Shown here piece by piece: positions 38,701-50,700 of a stretch of 64,000 nucleotides of DNA. This stretch comes from Eopsaltria australis (lineage: Eukaryota; Chordata; Aves; Passeriformes; Petroicidae): contig JAVTVJ010000979.1 in NCBI GenBank assembly GCA_034509425.1, positions 372,001 to 436,000 on the forward strand, read 5' to 3'. Within the stretch, counting starts at the first letter, position 1; every line of letters begins with the position of its first letter. The notes under the pieces were generated by a model. The model had not been told where the DNA came from. It saw only the letters and a list, made by a program, of their open reading frames with translations, and made no database searches. The position numbers were made by a program, and so were the translations under genes.

Positions 38701-41700
38701 ATCACCCATCTCTGTAAAGTTGTTGAATATTGCATGGTCACTGTGCTCAAAAAAACCCCAAAATATTATACATTCTAATCCTTTCTGCATATTTTCCGTG
38801 AAACCAGCCAGCTTTGGCTGGATGATGACAGCCTAAAGCTAGCGAGACATGAGGACAGACCAAAGCTGATTTTAGGGCTTCATCCTGTCTTGTCTCTCCT
38901 AGAGTAGGAACCCACTCATGTTTGTTTTAGTGAAAATAATGATCTCAAGTTTTTTCTTGCAGTCAAAAATGAATCAGTCTAGAGAAGAGACTCATGCATG
39001 ATCTCAGGTCCATTTTGGAGAGATAATCTTGAAGCTTCTTAACTGCTAGTAGATCCAGTTCTTTTATAAATGCTTCAAATAAAAAAAATGTTTCTTCACA
39101 GGATTTAAAACTGAAAATAATGATTGACATTAACATAAATAGATGATGTAATGGCTTTTCTATAATATGCTGGCTCTGATTTCTGTTGGTTTATCTACTT
39201 ACTCAAACCCAAATTATCACTTCGTTTAATCTTCAATTTTTTTTTTGTCTTTTAGATTTTTAGAGAATTGCTGAGGTAGTTTAAAAAAGGATATACATGA
39301 CCTTTGACCAGACTCAACTCAATACCAAACTGAGTTTTAACCTACAGTGGAAACAGTTTCATTGCCTTTTTTTGGAAAATGTTTAGTTTCCATGTCTTCT
39401 TTATTGAGCCATAATAAAGATTTTCCTGCTTTGTGTACTTGAATGTGTGGCTATATTAACTAAGCCAGTGATAAAAATCCAGAAATAAATGGAATTATTG
39501 AGCAGTGATAAACACTTTGCAGCATTATGCACAACTATTTCTGAAAAATATTTTCTGATATTAGAAATGGAAAACCACTTTAAAATATCATTTTTTATTC
39601 TATCCTATGTTGTTGTGCTATGATATTATCCTTCGTCTTCTATGTCCTTTTTTGAATCAATTTGCATTCTGTAGAATATAGGAAATTAAGAAGCTGGGTT
39701 AGTCTGCCGCTGTTCAAACTAAGATATCTTGGAGTCTTCATGATGGCACTGCAGGATAATTTCCTTACAAAAGCCTTGGTAATATAAGTATTGGTTTACC
39801 TGTCCTGCTTTTGCATTTTCACAAACAAATGTTTCATAGTAGTTGGCAAACTCTGGTGCATGATCATTTATGTCTAAAATCCGTATGAAGACAGGTATTT
39901 GGCTACTTTGTCTAGGATTATCTGCAAAAAAACAAGAAATTATATTACAATACATTGAGATATATACATGAAAGTGATCCAATACATTTTTCCCAATAGG
40001 TATTAGAAATGTTCAATTTTCTTGATTATGCTAAAACAATTATATTTCATTTTCTGCTGACATACGTTGCATATACATAAAAGTCCTATTTATAATTAAA
40101 ACAAATTTTTCTATTATATATATATTTATAAAAATAATATAAAATATGCTTAAATTGATTTGCATTAAAAACAGGTCACTGAGTTGTTATGGAGTTGTAT
40201 TCTATGCATCAGTTCAGCAAATGATTCATTGCAAAAGTTGTTCCATGAGATTGAGCTGTTAAGAACATTCACCTTTTCAAATAAACAAAGCAGTAAAAGT
40301 GTCAGTCAACAATATCACCACCAAAACCACAAACAAACACAAAGCCACAAAAACCCCAAACCAAAGTTGTCCTTTCTCCCCTAACTCTAAAAAACCAAAA
40401 CAATAAAAGGATATATTCAGGATATTATCATCAATCACTCTTCACAAACCTCTAAACTCAAGGTATTGCCAGAGAGGATTCTCTCACTATGCATATTGAA
40501 AATGTAGAACATGTTTGATCAAACAATGGAAAGCATTTAAGAGGAAAAGATAAAAGACATAAATCTTTTTGAAACTGGGGATATGATTAATCTCTCCATA
40601 TTACCCAACCCCCAGACTCTTAGGCACATTGACTCCAGGGGAATCTATAGGAGAATAAAGGAAGGGAGGAAAGTTTTTCACTAAAATCATTTTCTGTGTC
40701 CCCTGTTGATGACTGTTGCTTCAGAAAAAAGCTAGGCAAGAGACGTCCATATCTGAAAGTGTCTAACTGAATAGTAAAGAATTCAAGTGGAAGATTTAGG
40801 CTCAGGCTTTACATCCAATATGGAGGGCAAAGAATTTCCCTAGTCTTGGCTTCCAACAAAGCCATTTTCTAAGTTAAATCAGTTGAGGTAAAGCATAATT
40901 TCTTCCCATCTACAGAGGTTATTCTGACAATATATTTGTATGTCAGGGACATTTTTATTTCCCTTTCCCCAAGGATTTTCCTGAAGACTTAGTTTGGGAT
41001 AGAGCCAGTTCATCACACCTGCACCAAATTATTTGATGTCAATTCTCAGGGAGAGGATTAATTTTTCTAATGTACACTGTATATGGTTTTGTTGAGCTTG
41101 AGAGCTCAAAAATATCTTTTAAAAAATGGGCAAAACGTATAATTATAAATTGGACTTTTAGATGTGTGTCTGAAGATGTTTTGTCAATCAATATCTCGAT
41201 AAGGGCAAAACTAATTAAACAAGATAAGTAATAGAAAATGTAGAATTTAATTCTTTTCTCAGTTAAAATTTTCTTCTGGGATAAATTTTATCTTCAACTT
41301 ACTGATTTCAGTTGCTATGACAGTGATGTTGTGCCAGGGAGTTTCTTCTCGGTCAAGTGGCTTTGAGAGGAATAGTGATCCATTTCCTGAATAGATGTTG
41401 AATATTCTGTCAAGGTCAGTGTGTCGATCTACAGAATATCTGTCAAGATACAGTACAATTGAGCAACACTATCTCCTGTTGCAGTCTCCAGTTTAGCTCA
41501 CAGCCACCTCTAAAAGTTTTCTAATTTTAACTGTGCTTAATCAAGAATGTTTTCTTTATAATTAACCTGAGCTTTCCTGTAGCTGCCTGCATGCTACAAA
41601 TACTTAGAAACAATTTTAAGACTAGTGAGCAGGATAAAGAGCAAATTATTATGTGGGCGGTTTTTAGATTGATAATTAAAATTACATTTTAGCTCATAAA

Positions 41701-44700
41701 GTGAATTCTGGAATAACAGCTAAAAGTGAACTTTTTTAGGTACGACTTTTGCAAATTAATTGTTTCTTAGAGAACTCTGTCACCAAAGGACACATCTTGC
41801 AGACACAAGGAAGTATCAATTTACAAAAACTATTTTTGAGGTGCCACAAGGACCACAAAACTCAACTGAAAAATCTTTCAAGTCATTGCTCTTTTAGATG
41901 AAACTTCTTAAAATCTTGTTTTATGATACTTGCTCTTGCTTTGTTCTTACCTAGGGGGGAAAAACTTGTTTTACAGCTGTTTCTTAATCAGCCTAGTAGT
42001 TGACAGTCATTATCTGGTTAAATTGAGATTCTATACATATTTTGCCTTAAAATATTTCATTTTCTTCCTCCTCTCACACCTCCTACCTCAAAGCATACTG
42101 CTGCAGGACATAGAAGACTTGTTCAGAAATACAGAGCTTAGTTTTCATAATCACTTGCATGGTAAATAAACAAATTTAAGTGCTGTGTTTGTCACTGTGG
42201 ATAATAATAGCAGATTGATAACAATTACAGCAATTTCACAGCGCTGAACCCTTACCTCTCATTGTTACGACTTTTTTGCAATCACTTCTTATTCAATACA
42301 CTGTGATCATTGAATAGTTAAGCTATGGAACTAGATGTTATGCACAGAAGTCTCACTGTTGTCAAGCATCAGGGAGCATAGAAATACACCATTTTGAGTG
42401 TTTTACATGTGCATTGGGTCTGACTGGGGTAAAGCTCACAGGCCTTACACTGCTGTACTTTGCTTTGGTAGCTGGCATTGATAACAGAGCAGTGTTTTGG
42501 CTACTGCCAAGCTGTGCTGTCCCTGTGACATTCCTTCCCCCACTGAAGGGGATGGAGGGGCAAGATCCTGGGAGGGGACACCAGCAGGCCAGCTGACCCC
42601 AGTCAGCCAAAGAGATATTCCATACCATATGACATCAGCTCAGATATCTAAGAGAAGGAAGAGAGGAGGAGGGGGAGGCATTCAGGACTTGTCCATGTTT
42701 GCCTCCTCGAGCAACCACCATGCGTGCTGGAGCCCTGCTTCCCAGAAAGTGTCCGAACATCGCTGCTGATGGGAAGTAGAGATTGATTGTTTTCCCTTCT
42801 GCTCTTGCGCACGCAACTTTCAACTTGCTTGTTCTATTTTTTTTTTCCCACTGTAATAAAACTGCCTTTTCTTACCCTGATAGTCTTTTTCAGTATTATC
42901 CTTTCCCCTCTCCCAGCAGGAGAGGGAGTGATAGAGTGACTGAGTGGGCACCTGGCCCCTGGCCGGGGTCAACCCACAAAAACATGGTATAAAGAATAAT
43001 TTTATGAACACTCTGATGAAACTACTAGAACATGCTGGCAATTAAATGATGGCAACTCCTTTCTTTTTACCTGGTACCTATAGACTGTTCTTCAAAAACA
43101 TTATCTGCACTGCTCATTGTGCTAATTGTATTGGCCTTCACAAGCTCACATAGATATTTCTCTGTTCGACACTTTTCAACAGCCCCCATGTGCTTAATTA
43201 CCCAAACAGCTTCTTAATACCTTGCACTCTCACCACTCTTTGTGCATGAGACTTGACCCACATCTAAAGTATTTTATATTGTGTAATGGCTTACTTTATT
43301 GCATTCTTTGCTATATCTGGATCTTGGGCTACAACCTGCCCAATAATGCTTCCTTCTTTGGCATCTTCATCTACCTCTATTAAATACCAGGGTCTGCTGA
43401 ACACTGGAGGTTCATCAATGTCTTCAACAGAAATTTTGACCAAAGCCGTGTCTTTGAATGGCCCCAGCTGAAGAAAACGAGGATCAGGATGAGTGTTGGT
43501 TGCTTCTACTCTTAGGGTATATAACACCTTGTTTTCAAAATCCAGATGCTGAGGAGCAAATAATAATAATAATAAAGAAAATTACATCACTTTACAAAAA
43601 AATGTGAGTATGTTTTACAACACTGAATCAAAAGTTGAAATATCTTTAGGAGAAAAGCTCTAAATTTTAATCCATCTTGGGGAAGATAGAGTATATTAGG
43701 TCTTATTCTAGGTGTTAAAAAAATAAGGATTATTATAGGATAGCTAGGCAGTTATGATCCCTCTGCTTACTATTTGTTCGGGTTCCTGAAAAAAACGGGA
43801 CCTATATAAAAATAGAAAGAAAGAAACAGGGAAGTTTTACTCAGTTTACAAGGAATTGTGTAAAGTCTTATTTGTCTCACCTCACTGGCAGTAAAAAGAA
43901 CTATTATTCCAGTTCTTAAATGCTGTCTGTACTATTTTCATTTCTTTACTTTCTTATATCCATTATCATCTACTCTTGCCTGTTTGGCACTAGGAGCAGC
44001 CCAGGCTTGTCCCTGGTCTCTGTGTTCCTCAGTAAAAAGAAAATCTGTGAAGTTTGATTTTCAATCTATGTGACATTTACATCATGCATATCCATATATG
44101 TATTGTAGATAGACATTCATGCATACATATACATAAATAAGTATGTTTCCAAATATGTTTATAGATCTATAGTTTATTTATAGGCAAGTGTCACATTAAG
44201 TGTGTTCAGAGTTTAACAGGCTGAATTTTGAAAAGCAACCAATAAATCTGTCAGACATGGTATTTTGAATTAAATTTCTGTGAATGTCTTTCCTCTTGGG
44301 AGTTATGTTGACTTCATATATAACAACTGAAGTATCTCCAAGACTGGACTTAAACCAAGACAGACTTTAGGTACTGGAAATAACTGCCTTTTGAACAGAT
44401 TAGAGGGAGAGTTAAGTCTTAGACGTACAAATTCATCCAGGTAAGCCTCCCACCCTTGTAAGTCTTGGCACAGCAATCAGCTGATAAACCCCACTGTGAA
44501 CTGAACCCCTCCAGGTTTTCACAGCCCTAATTTGAAAGTACTGTGTGTGAGACTCTATATATTGAGCAGACAGCAGCCACTGAAATATTGCTTTATGTGA
44601 AGTGACATGCCAGAAAATTTCCCTTGAGACTTGAAAATAACAGATACCTGCTGAAGAAAGAGAAGAACGAAACTAATACAACAGCTCCTTGGCAGCCTGA

Positions 44701-47700
44701 CCCCTTGTGAGATCTACCCTCCCTTCCCCTGGAAAAAGAAAAATAACTGTAACACCTGAAGAGCTAAGTACATATAAAAGAGAGGGAGAAAAAATAAACC
44801 TTTTTGACAGTTATAATCCCTTCCTGTGTGTCCTTGTCAGTGATGATATCAAACATGTCTGATCCATCCCCATTGGAGATGCTATACTCAATCTCTGCAT
44901 TTTCTCCCACATCAGGGTCATTGGCTTTAATTCTGCCAAGAGGAGTCCCAAGTGGTGCAGATTCAGGAGAGCTGAACTGGTAGGAGCCTGGAAGAGCAAA
45001 ATCAAGCATTTATTGTTTTGAGAATTTTTTTTTCCTGAATAAAAAAATCTTCAAATTCACCTAGGATTTTTAAATAACTTGAAGTTCCAAATACTGTAAG
45101 AAAAATTCTGCTAGTCATCACACTAAACTTTAAAACAGGACTCAAAGTTGATTGAAAAGCTGCCACAAGAATTTTAAGTTATTCTTCAAAGCCATTTAAT
45201 ACTGTGCTTTTTTCTTTTTTTGTCTAGTTTTAAGGGACAAAGGAGATAAACAATAAGGTACAGTTCTTACCTTGATTATTAACACTATATACATTTTTTT
45301 TTCTCCAGAAATGTTTCTAGATATATTTAGAAATAGGAGATGATTTTGTTTTGTTTTCTCAAGGTACAAGAGTTGTAGGAATCAGTGAGGATTTTGGAAA
45401 GAGACTAAAATAGAATCTCCTTTTCTTTTAATTATTTTGAAATATATTCAAGTAAGTGTTCTGTTTGAAAATAATTCATTCATCTGTTATTGATATTACA
45501 TACTAAAGGGTCATGGTAAAGAGCATTTGTTCTTGTTAATTGCTATTGCTGTTTTTATAATCAGAGTCTTCTAGAAAGAAATGTTGCTTGTGTGTATGAA
45601 AAGTTAATTTATATGTATTTTCTGACATTTGTGATAAAAAATCTTATTATAAAGACATGTTGTAGCAGAAAACTATTAATCAGATGGATTGCTTGACCAC
45701 ATTGAAGCACACATTCAAGATGTTTCTTCACTAGCAAGACAAAAAAACCTCTAATTCAGTATTTTCTGTTATTTGCTATCAAGAAAACATAAAAAAAAAA
45801 TCTGATGGGTTCAGATTTTGCAAAGAACATGCCAGAATCTGATGTTTCTTTTGATCTGGATTTTTTCATGTAAATTCATATTACTTTGCTGACTGAAGTA
45901 GTAGCATTGGAGAAATACCTTAAGAATCTGACAAAATCAGCAACTAATAAAATGTACAACCCTTATTCAAAGGATCCAATAAGAACACATATAAATTGTA
46001 TTGACTTTTAGTGAAGTACAGTCAGCTCTCTTTCTTGCAAAAACCCTATTCCCTATGTTTACATGTCCTTTGCCTTTTAAGGCACCTGAAGGATCCTGAA
46101 TGTTCCATTTAATACAAGGAATATATCAAACTTCTGAGTTCAGAATGAGTTTCTGTCCCCAGTTGTAAAGACTAAGTACAAAAGAGAGTCACTGAAAATA
46201 CCCTATTTTTATATAGATGTGTAGCAAAATGGAAACTAATACTTGATGCTAAATTGTGATTGCTATTACAAATTCAAGGTTGTAAGCAAAAACTCAGCAG
46301 CAGTCTGTTTGACTGCGATCCACACTGACTAAAATGCATATTGTTCCCTCAAACCAGTCTGCAAATGGGATGAAAGGTAGGATTTCTGGCAGCTAAACCA
46401 TGAGTTTCAAGCCTTGAAGCCTTGACAAATTCAAGGGTTTGGCAGCTGAGCCAGAAATACAAGAACAGATTCAATCATGGTACTTATTACTCCTTCCAGA
46501 TAAATACCTCCCTTCAGTGCTTTTTCATTTGGGAGCATTCCTATTTTTGTGGTGCTGTGTGAATGTTACACATTTTCAACATGTGAGATGGCCATTTGGT
46601 TTAGAGTACAATAGAATTCAAAATCTGTAAGGTTTTCATTATAGTATCATTTAAATTCCATTTAGACCCATGTCTTCCAGTTTTCTATGACTACTTTCAG
46701 GAAACAAAGCAAAACAGAAAATGCTTCTTAATGCAGTCTGAAAAACCACTACTTTACAGTGACATTTTGTTTTCTCCAGTCCCTCTAAGAAATTAATTTT
46801 TGGATCTTAAATACCTTGATATTAACTGGTTGCCTGCAACTGACATTCACCCTGTGGGCAACATTTTTACTTATTGTGGCCTCACATAAGAGAAAATGGA
46901 AGACAAATGTTTTTGTAGAAAGTAAACTTCCAGAACAGGTAGTTTTTTGAAGGTGTGCCCCTCTTCATAACTACCTAAGAAGAAATCAAATCTATCAGAT
47001 ATTCCTCTATCTTTGATTTCCTAGAACTTGTTAAAAACCACACAGCTGAGGAGAAAGAAAATGAGACGGAAGGGTCACCAGCAAAACTGAAATTGCAACT
47101 TTGGAAGATCCTATAGCAAGTCTTCTGTAGGCCATGCAATGTGTTTCAGTGATGTTCAAAGTAGAACATTATGGAGAATATGTTATGAGGCATCAAATTG
47201 TGTAAATTTCTCTAAAATTACCCATCTCAAAGTATATTGAAATAATCAGAAAAACTTTCATAGACTTGAGGATTCAGTTAATTTTGAAAGAGTATCACGA
47301 GGAACACAGGTTAAGGGGACTGGAAACCTTAAATTATTTTGCAGTTCTATATGTTCTTCATTCTTTATTTTGTCTTATTTTATTTTATTCAGCAGTGAGG
47401 CTTACAATGTAAGGTGCTGTACTAAATTATAATTTAGATTCAAGAATTCTTATTTGCCAAAATGCTACAGGCTGCATAATGCTATGCATGTTTAAAAAGT
47501 ATCCCCTCAGGAAGTCAAACAGGAAGTTCAGTTAAAAATTACTGTTTGAATTTGTTTGAATTGTGTTAAGGTGATTCTCATCAAATGAACTCTGAATGTG
47601 AATTGAAATTATCTTTTCATTATGAGGGTTGCAGTACTTCCCCTCCCCTCTCTTCTTTTAAAGCAATGTGTTATCATGGATGGAGGTTAAAACAGTAATT

Positions 47701-50700
47701 TATAATTCCAAGGATCCATTCTTCCATGCTGTTAGAGTTTTCCAATACTTTTTTTAAATCTGTGCCAGGTTGAACAGTTTGTACTATTCTGAGTGTACTT
47801 ATTGCCATGGTACTGAAGTGCTTTTCAAGTCCAGGAAAGCATTTTATAAATCAGTTCTCTTTGTTCAGTCCTTAGTGGATCCGTAAAGAGAGCCAGGTCC
47901 CTCATCAGTGTGAACAAGCAATTCAAATTTTATTATGTGGACATTTTTCTGGCAGGCACTGAACTGAGGCTGTAAATTTCTCCAATCTGCAGCCTATCAA
48001 ACAGTTATCAGACACTGACTGTAACAATGTGAGATTGGGTTTAAACACTGGCCTAGGATAAAAAGATCTGTAGTGTGCTACTCTGAAGCTCCCTTTTTTT
48101 GTGCAGCTGTCTGCTATTTTCCTTTTTTTCTTCTACAAAGTTATTTTTTAAAACCTTGTTTTATTGTGTCAGACTGGCTTGGATTATCAAAATAATTCAA
48201 GAACAGAACACAGATTACAAGCACCTAAAGCAAATGCTTAGACTGCCAACAGAACATATGACCTGATCAACTCTGCCTGTGCAAGGCAGAACATTGGAAA
48301 ACCTGTGACATATTTGCTTGCCTAAACACATGGAACTAAGAGCCTTTCCAAGAACAGATCCTTGTATTTTGTATTTAAATTCCTCTGAAGTCCCTGCACT
48401 TGGCCTAAAATATTGTTACAGTTTACATTTCTGTAAGCAGAGTAAGAATGAGAAGCAAGTTTATCATTCCAACAAATAATTTGATATTAAAAAATCCCAT
48501 TTGCCTTAATAGTGCTGCAAAATAAACACACACAGCAGTGGGCAAGTACTACAACAACAGTGATAAAAAAGAAACTTCCAGATGGCCAAAACAAACCAGC
48601 TGGTTTTTGAGAGATTCTTTGGAAAAGTGAGCTATTAGATGCTCCATACTCTGGGGGAAGCGAGGTGGATTGTCGTTGACATCAGTCAGGGTGATGTTCA
48701 CAGTGGTGGTTCCTGATAATCCACCCATCTGGCCGCCCATGTCTTTAGCCTGGATGACCACTTGGTACTGCTCCCTGTTTTCTCTGCTCATGTCCGGCAA
48801 AGCAGTCTTGATTATGCCTTGAAGGAGTAAAAAAAAAAAAAAAATTGGAGAGACAGAATAGCGAAGGAGAAGCACTATCCATTTAAAAATCTCAGAGCTC
48901 TTAGATGGATTCATGTCAGATATACTGTGCAGATGATAATCCATAGCAATCACAACAAGGTGTACTGCAATAAGCCTTTCAATCTATGGATACTTGAATG
49001 TGATTTTAAGAAAAAAGACGAAAAAATGTAACAGGCACATTTTTCATTGTTTTGGTTTTGCTAAATCAATTTGATTACTCTTTAAATGACAAAAGTATCA
49101 ATATGTTCACTGGATTAATGACATTTTTCACCTTCTATCCCGAGTTATTTTTTAATATATTGTGTAATCCCCGGTCCTGGTGACATTTTAATATTACAGC
49201 ACAAAGCTGAACATGCCCTGGATTCATTATTCTAGGCTGTAATAGATCATTGATTATAAGGCTCAGTGGTGGACACTGTAAGTCAGCTGGGGCTATAGCT
49301 AATAAAAGAACTGGACAAGACTCTAAAATTTGTTTTGAAAAATCTTTTTGGGGTGTCCATTTCAAGAATTTCATGACTGTAATTTAAATGTCTCAGACAC
49401 TTTTACAGTACAAAATAAAAGAATACGGGTCTCAGGGGAGAAAATCAAAAGTGGTGCTGTATGCCATTTTTCATTAAAAAGGGCATGCACATGTTTTTCT
49501 TTAGCAAACCAAGCAGAGCTTTTTATTTTTATTTAGATGGGTGGTGGCTTTTCAAAGCTGGAGTCATGAGAGCTTTCTCTTGTGAAGAGAGAAAACTTAA
49601 ACATCGTGTCCTTTTCTTCTTGAAGGATTCACACCCCTGCCCCTTCTTTCTCAGAAGAAGGCTCTCATTATAGGTTCTGTTTGATATTGCATACAAAAAA
49701 AAGGTAACTCTGGAAAATTCATACTTCTAGCAAGTGAGAGAAATAGAGAAAAAACCTTTGCAGCTTAGTGGTTATGACATTTATGTCTGATCCAGGATTA
49801 CCAGGTTCTGATTACCATACCTAGGCTTGTTAATACATGTAACATAAAACAGCAAATTGGATTAAAAAGAAAAATAATCCCTGAACCAAAGATAAGAGTC
49901 TAGGTCTTTCCCAGACTCTCTGCCTGCCTAAACATCTGCTGCCATCAGTTATTGCCCATGTGGTACTGGTCCTGTTTCCCTGCTCATCCCTGCTAATGAT
50001 GTTTGAGTAGGGGACTGGAGAAAAGAGAAAAAAAGAGAGAGATTGAAAAAAGGACACTTTTATCCAAGGCAAAATCATTATGCTCCCTTTTAAATTTATA
50101 GTGTTGTGATGAAATATCTTTTGCATATTATACCTTATCTGTATTTAGAAAAAAATAAATTGTTTCAAAAGAAAGTAAGCCATCATCTGAGCACTCTCAA
50201 AGGATTAGGAACTTCAGAGATTCTGGGCAGAGTTGCAGTTAAATTCTCAATTAGCAAACCAGAACAATTTTGATAACGTGCAAGAAAAGCTAATGCAATG
50301 CCTATTGAGTCTTGAGTGCCTTAGGAACAGGTATCTGGAAGAGGGGAGTTTCTGGTTGCATTTTTCTTTTCCAAACCCTAATTCTGAGTTACAGGTATCC
50401 AAAACTCACACCTTTTTTTTTTTTTTTTTAAGTTTATGTTTATCTCTTGTCCAATTTCTTGCATAACAGTGAAAAAGGCTTCAATTAATTCTTTACAACT
50501 TGAAAACAGTAATGATTCTTGCTTCAGTTCTCATAACTCTTGAAATCAGAAAACAGCTTCAAAAAGCAATTTAAGTTAAAAATTGTCAATGCCCAAAAAT
50601 CTATTCCAAATTTTTAGAAATATTTAATTACCTGTGAGATTTTTTTTATCTTATAGTGTGAAAATGTCCAGCTCTTATTTATGTTTCTTTAAGACAAACA

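Larger units (their letters stand above)
29846..39799 (-). other. CDH9: CDH9 longest intron in the window (phase 0, 9954 bp)
   Basis: The donor is GTAAAC at 39799 and downward; the acceptor is TTTATAG ending at 29846. It contains a plus-strand CR1 element at 33165-34154, an A/C-rich simple tract at about 31403-31450, a CNE-like block at about 32100-32560 and a 7-bp hairpin at 38804-38821. No exon-like coding segment was seen in it. Confidence 0.9.

Noticed and set aside
42362..43041. Several 60-90 codon frames near the solo LTR
   Set aside because: They are contained in or overlap LTR C, change frame freely and have no recognisable product.
44160..44171. 12-bp palindrome TATAGATCTATA
   Set aside because: It lies in an AT-rich patch where such palindromes are expected by chance.
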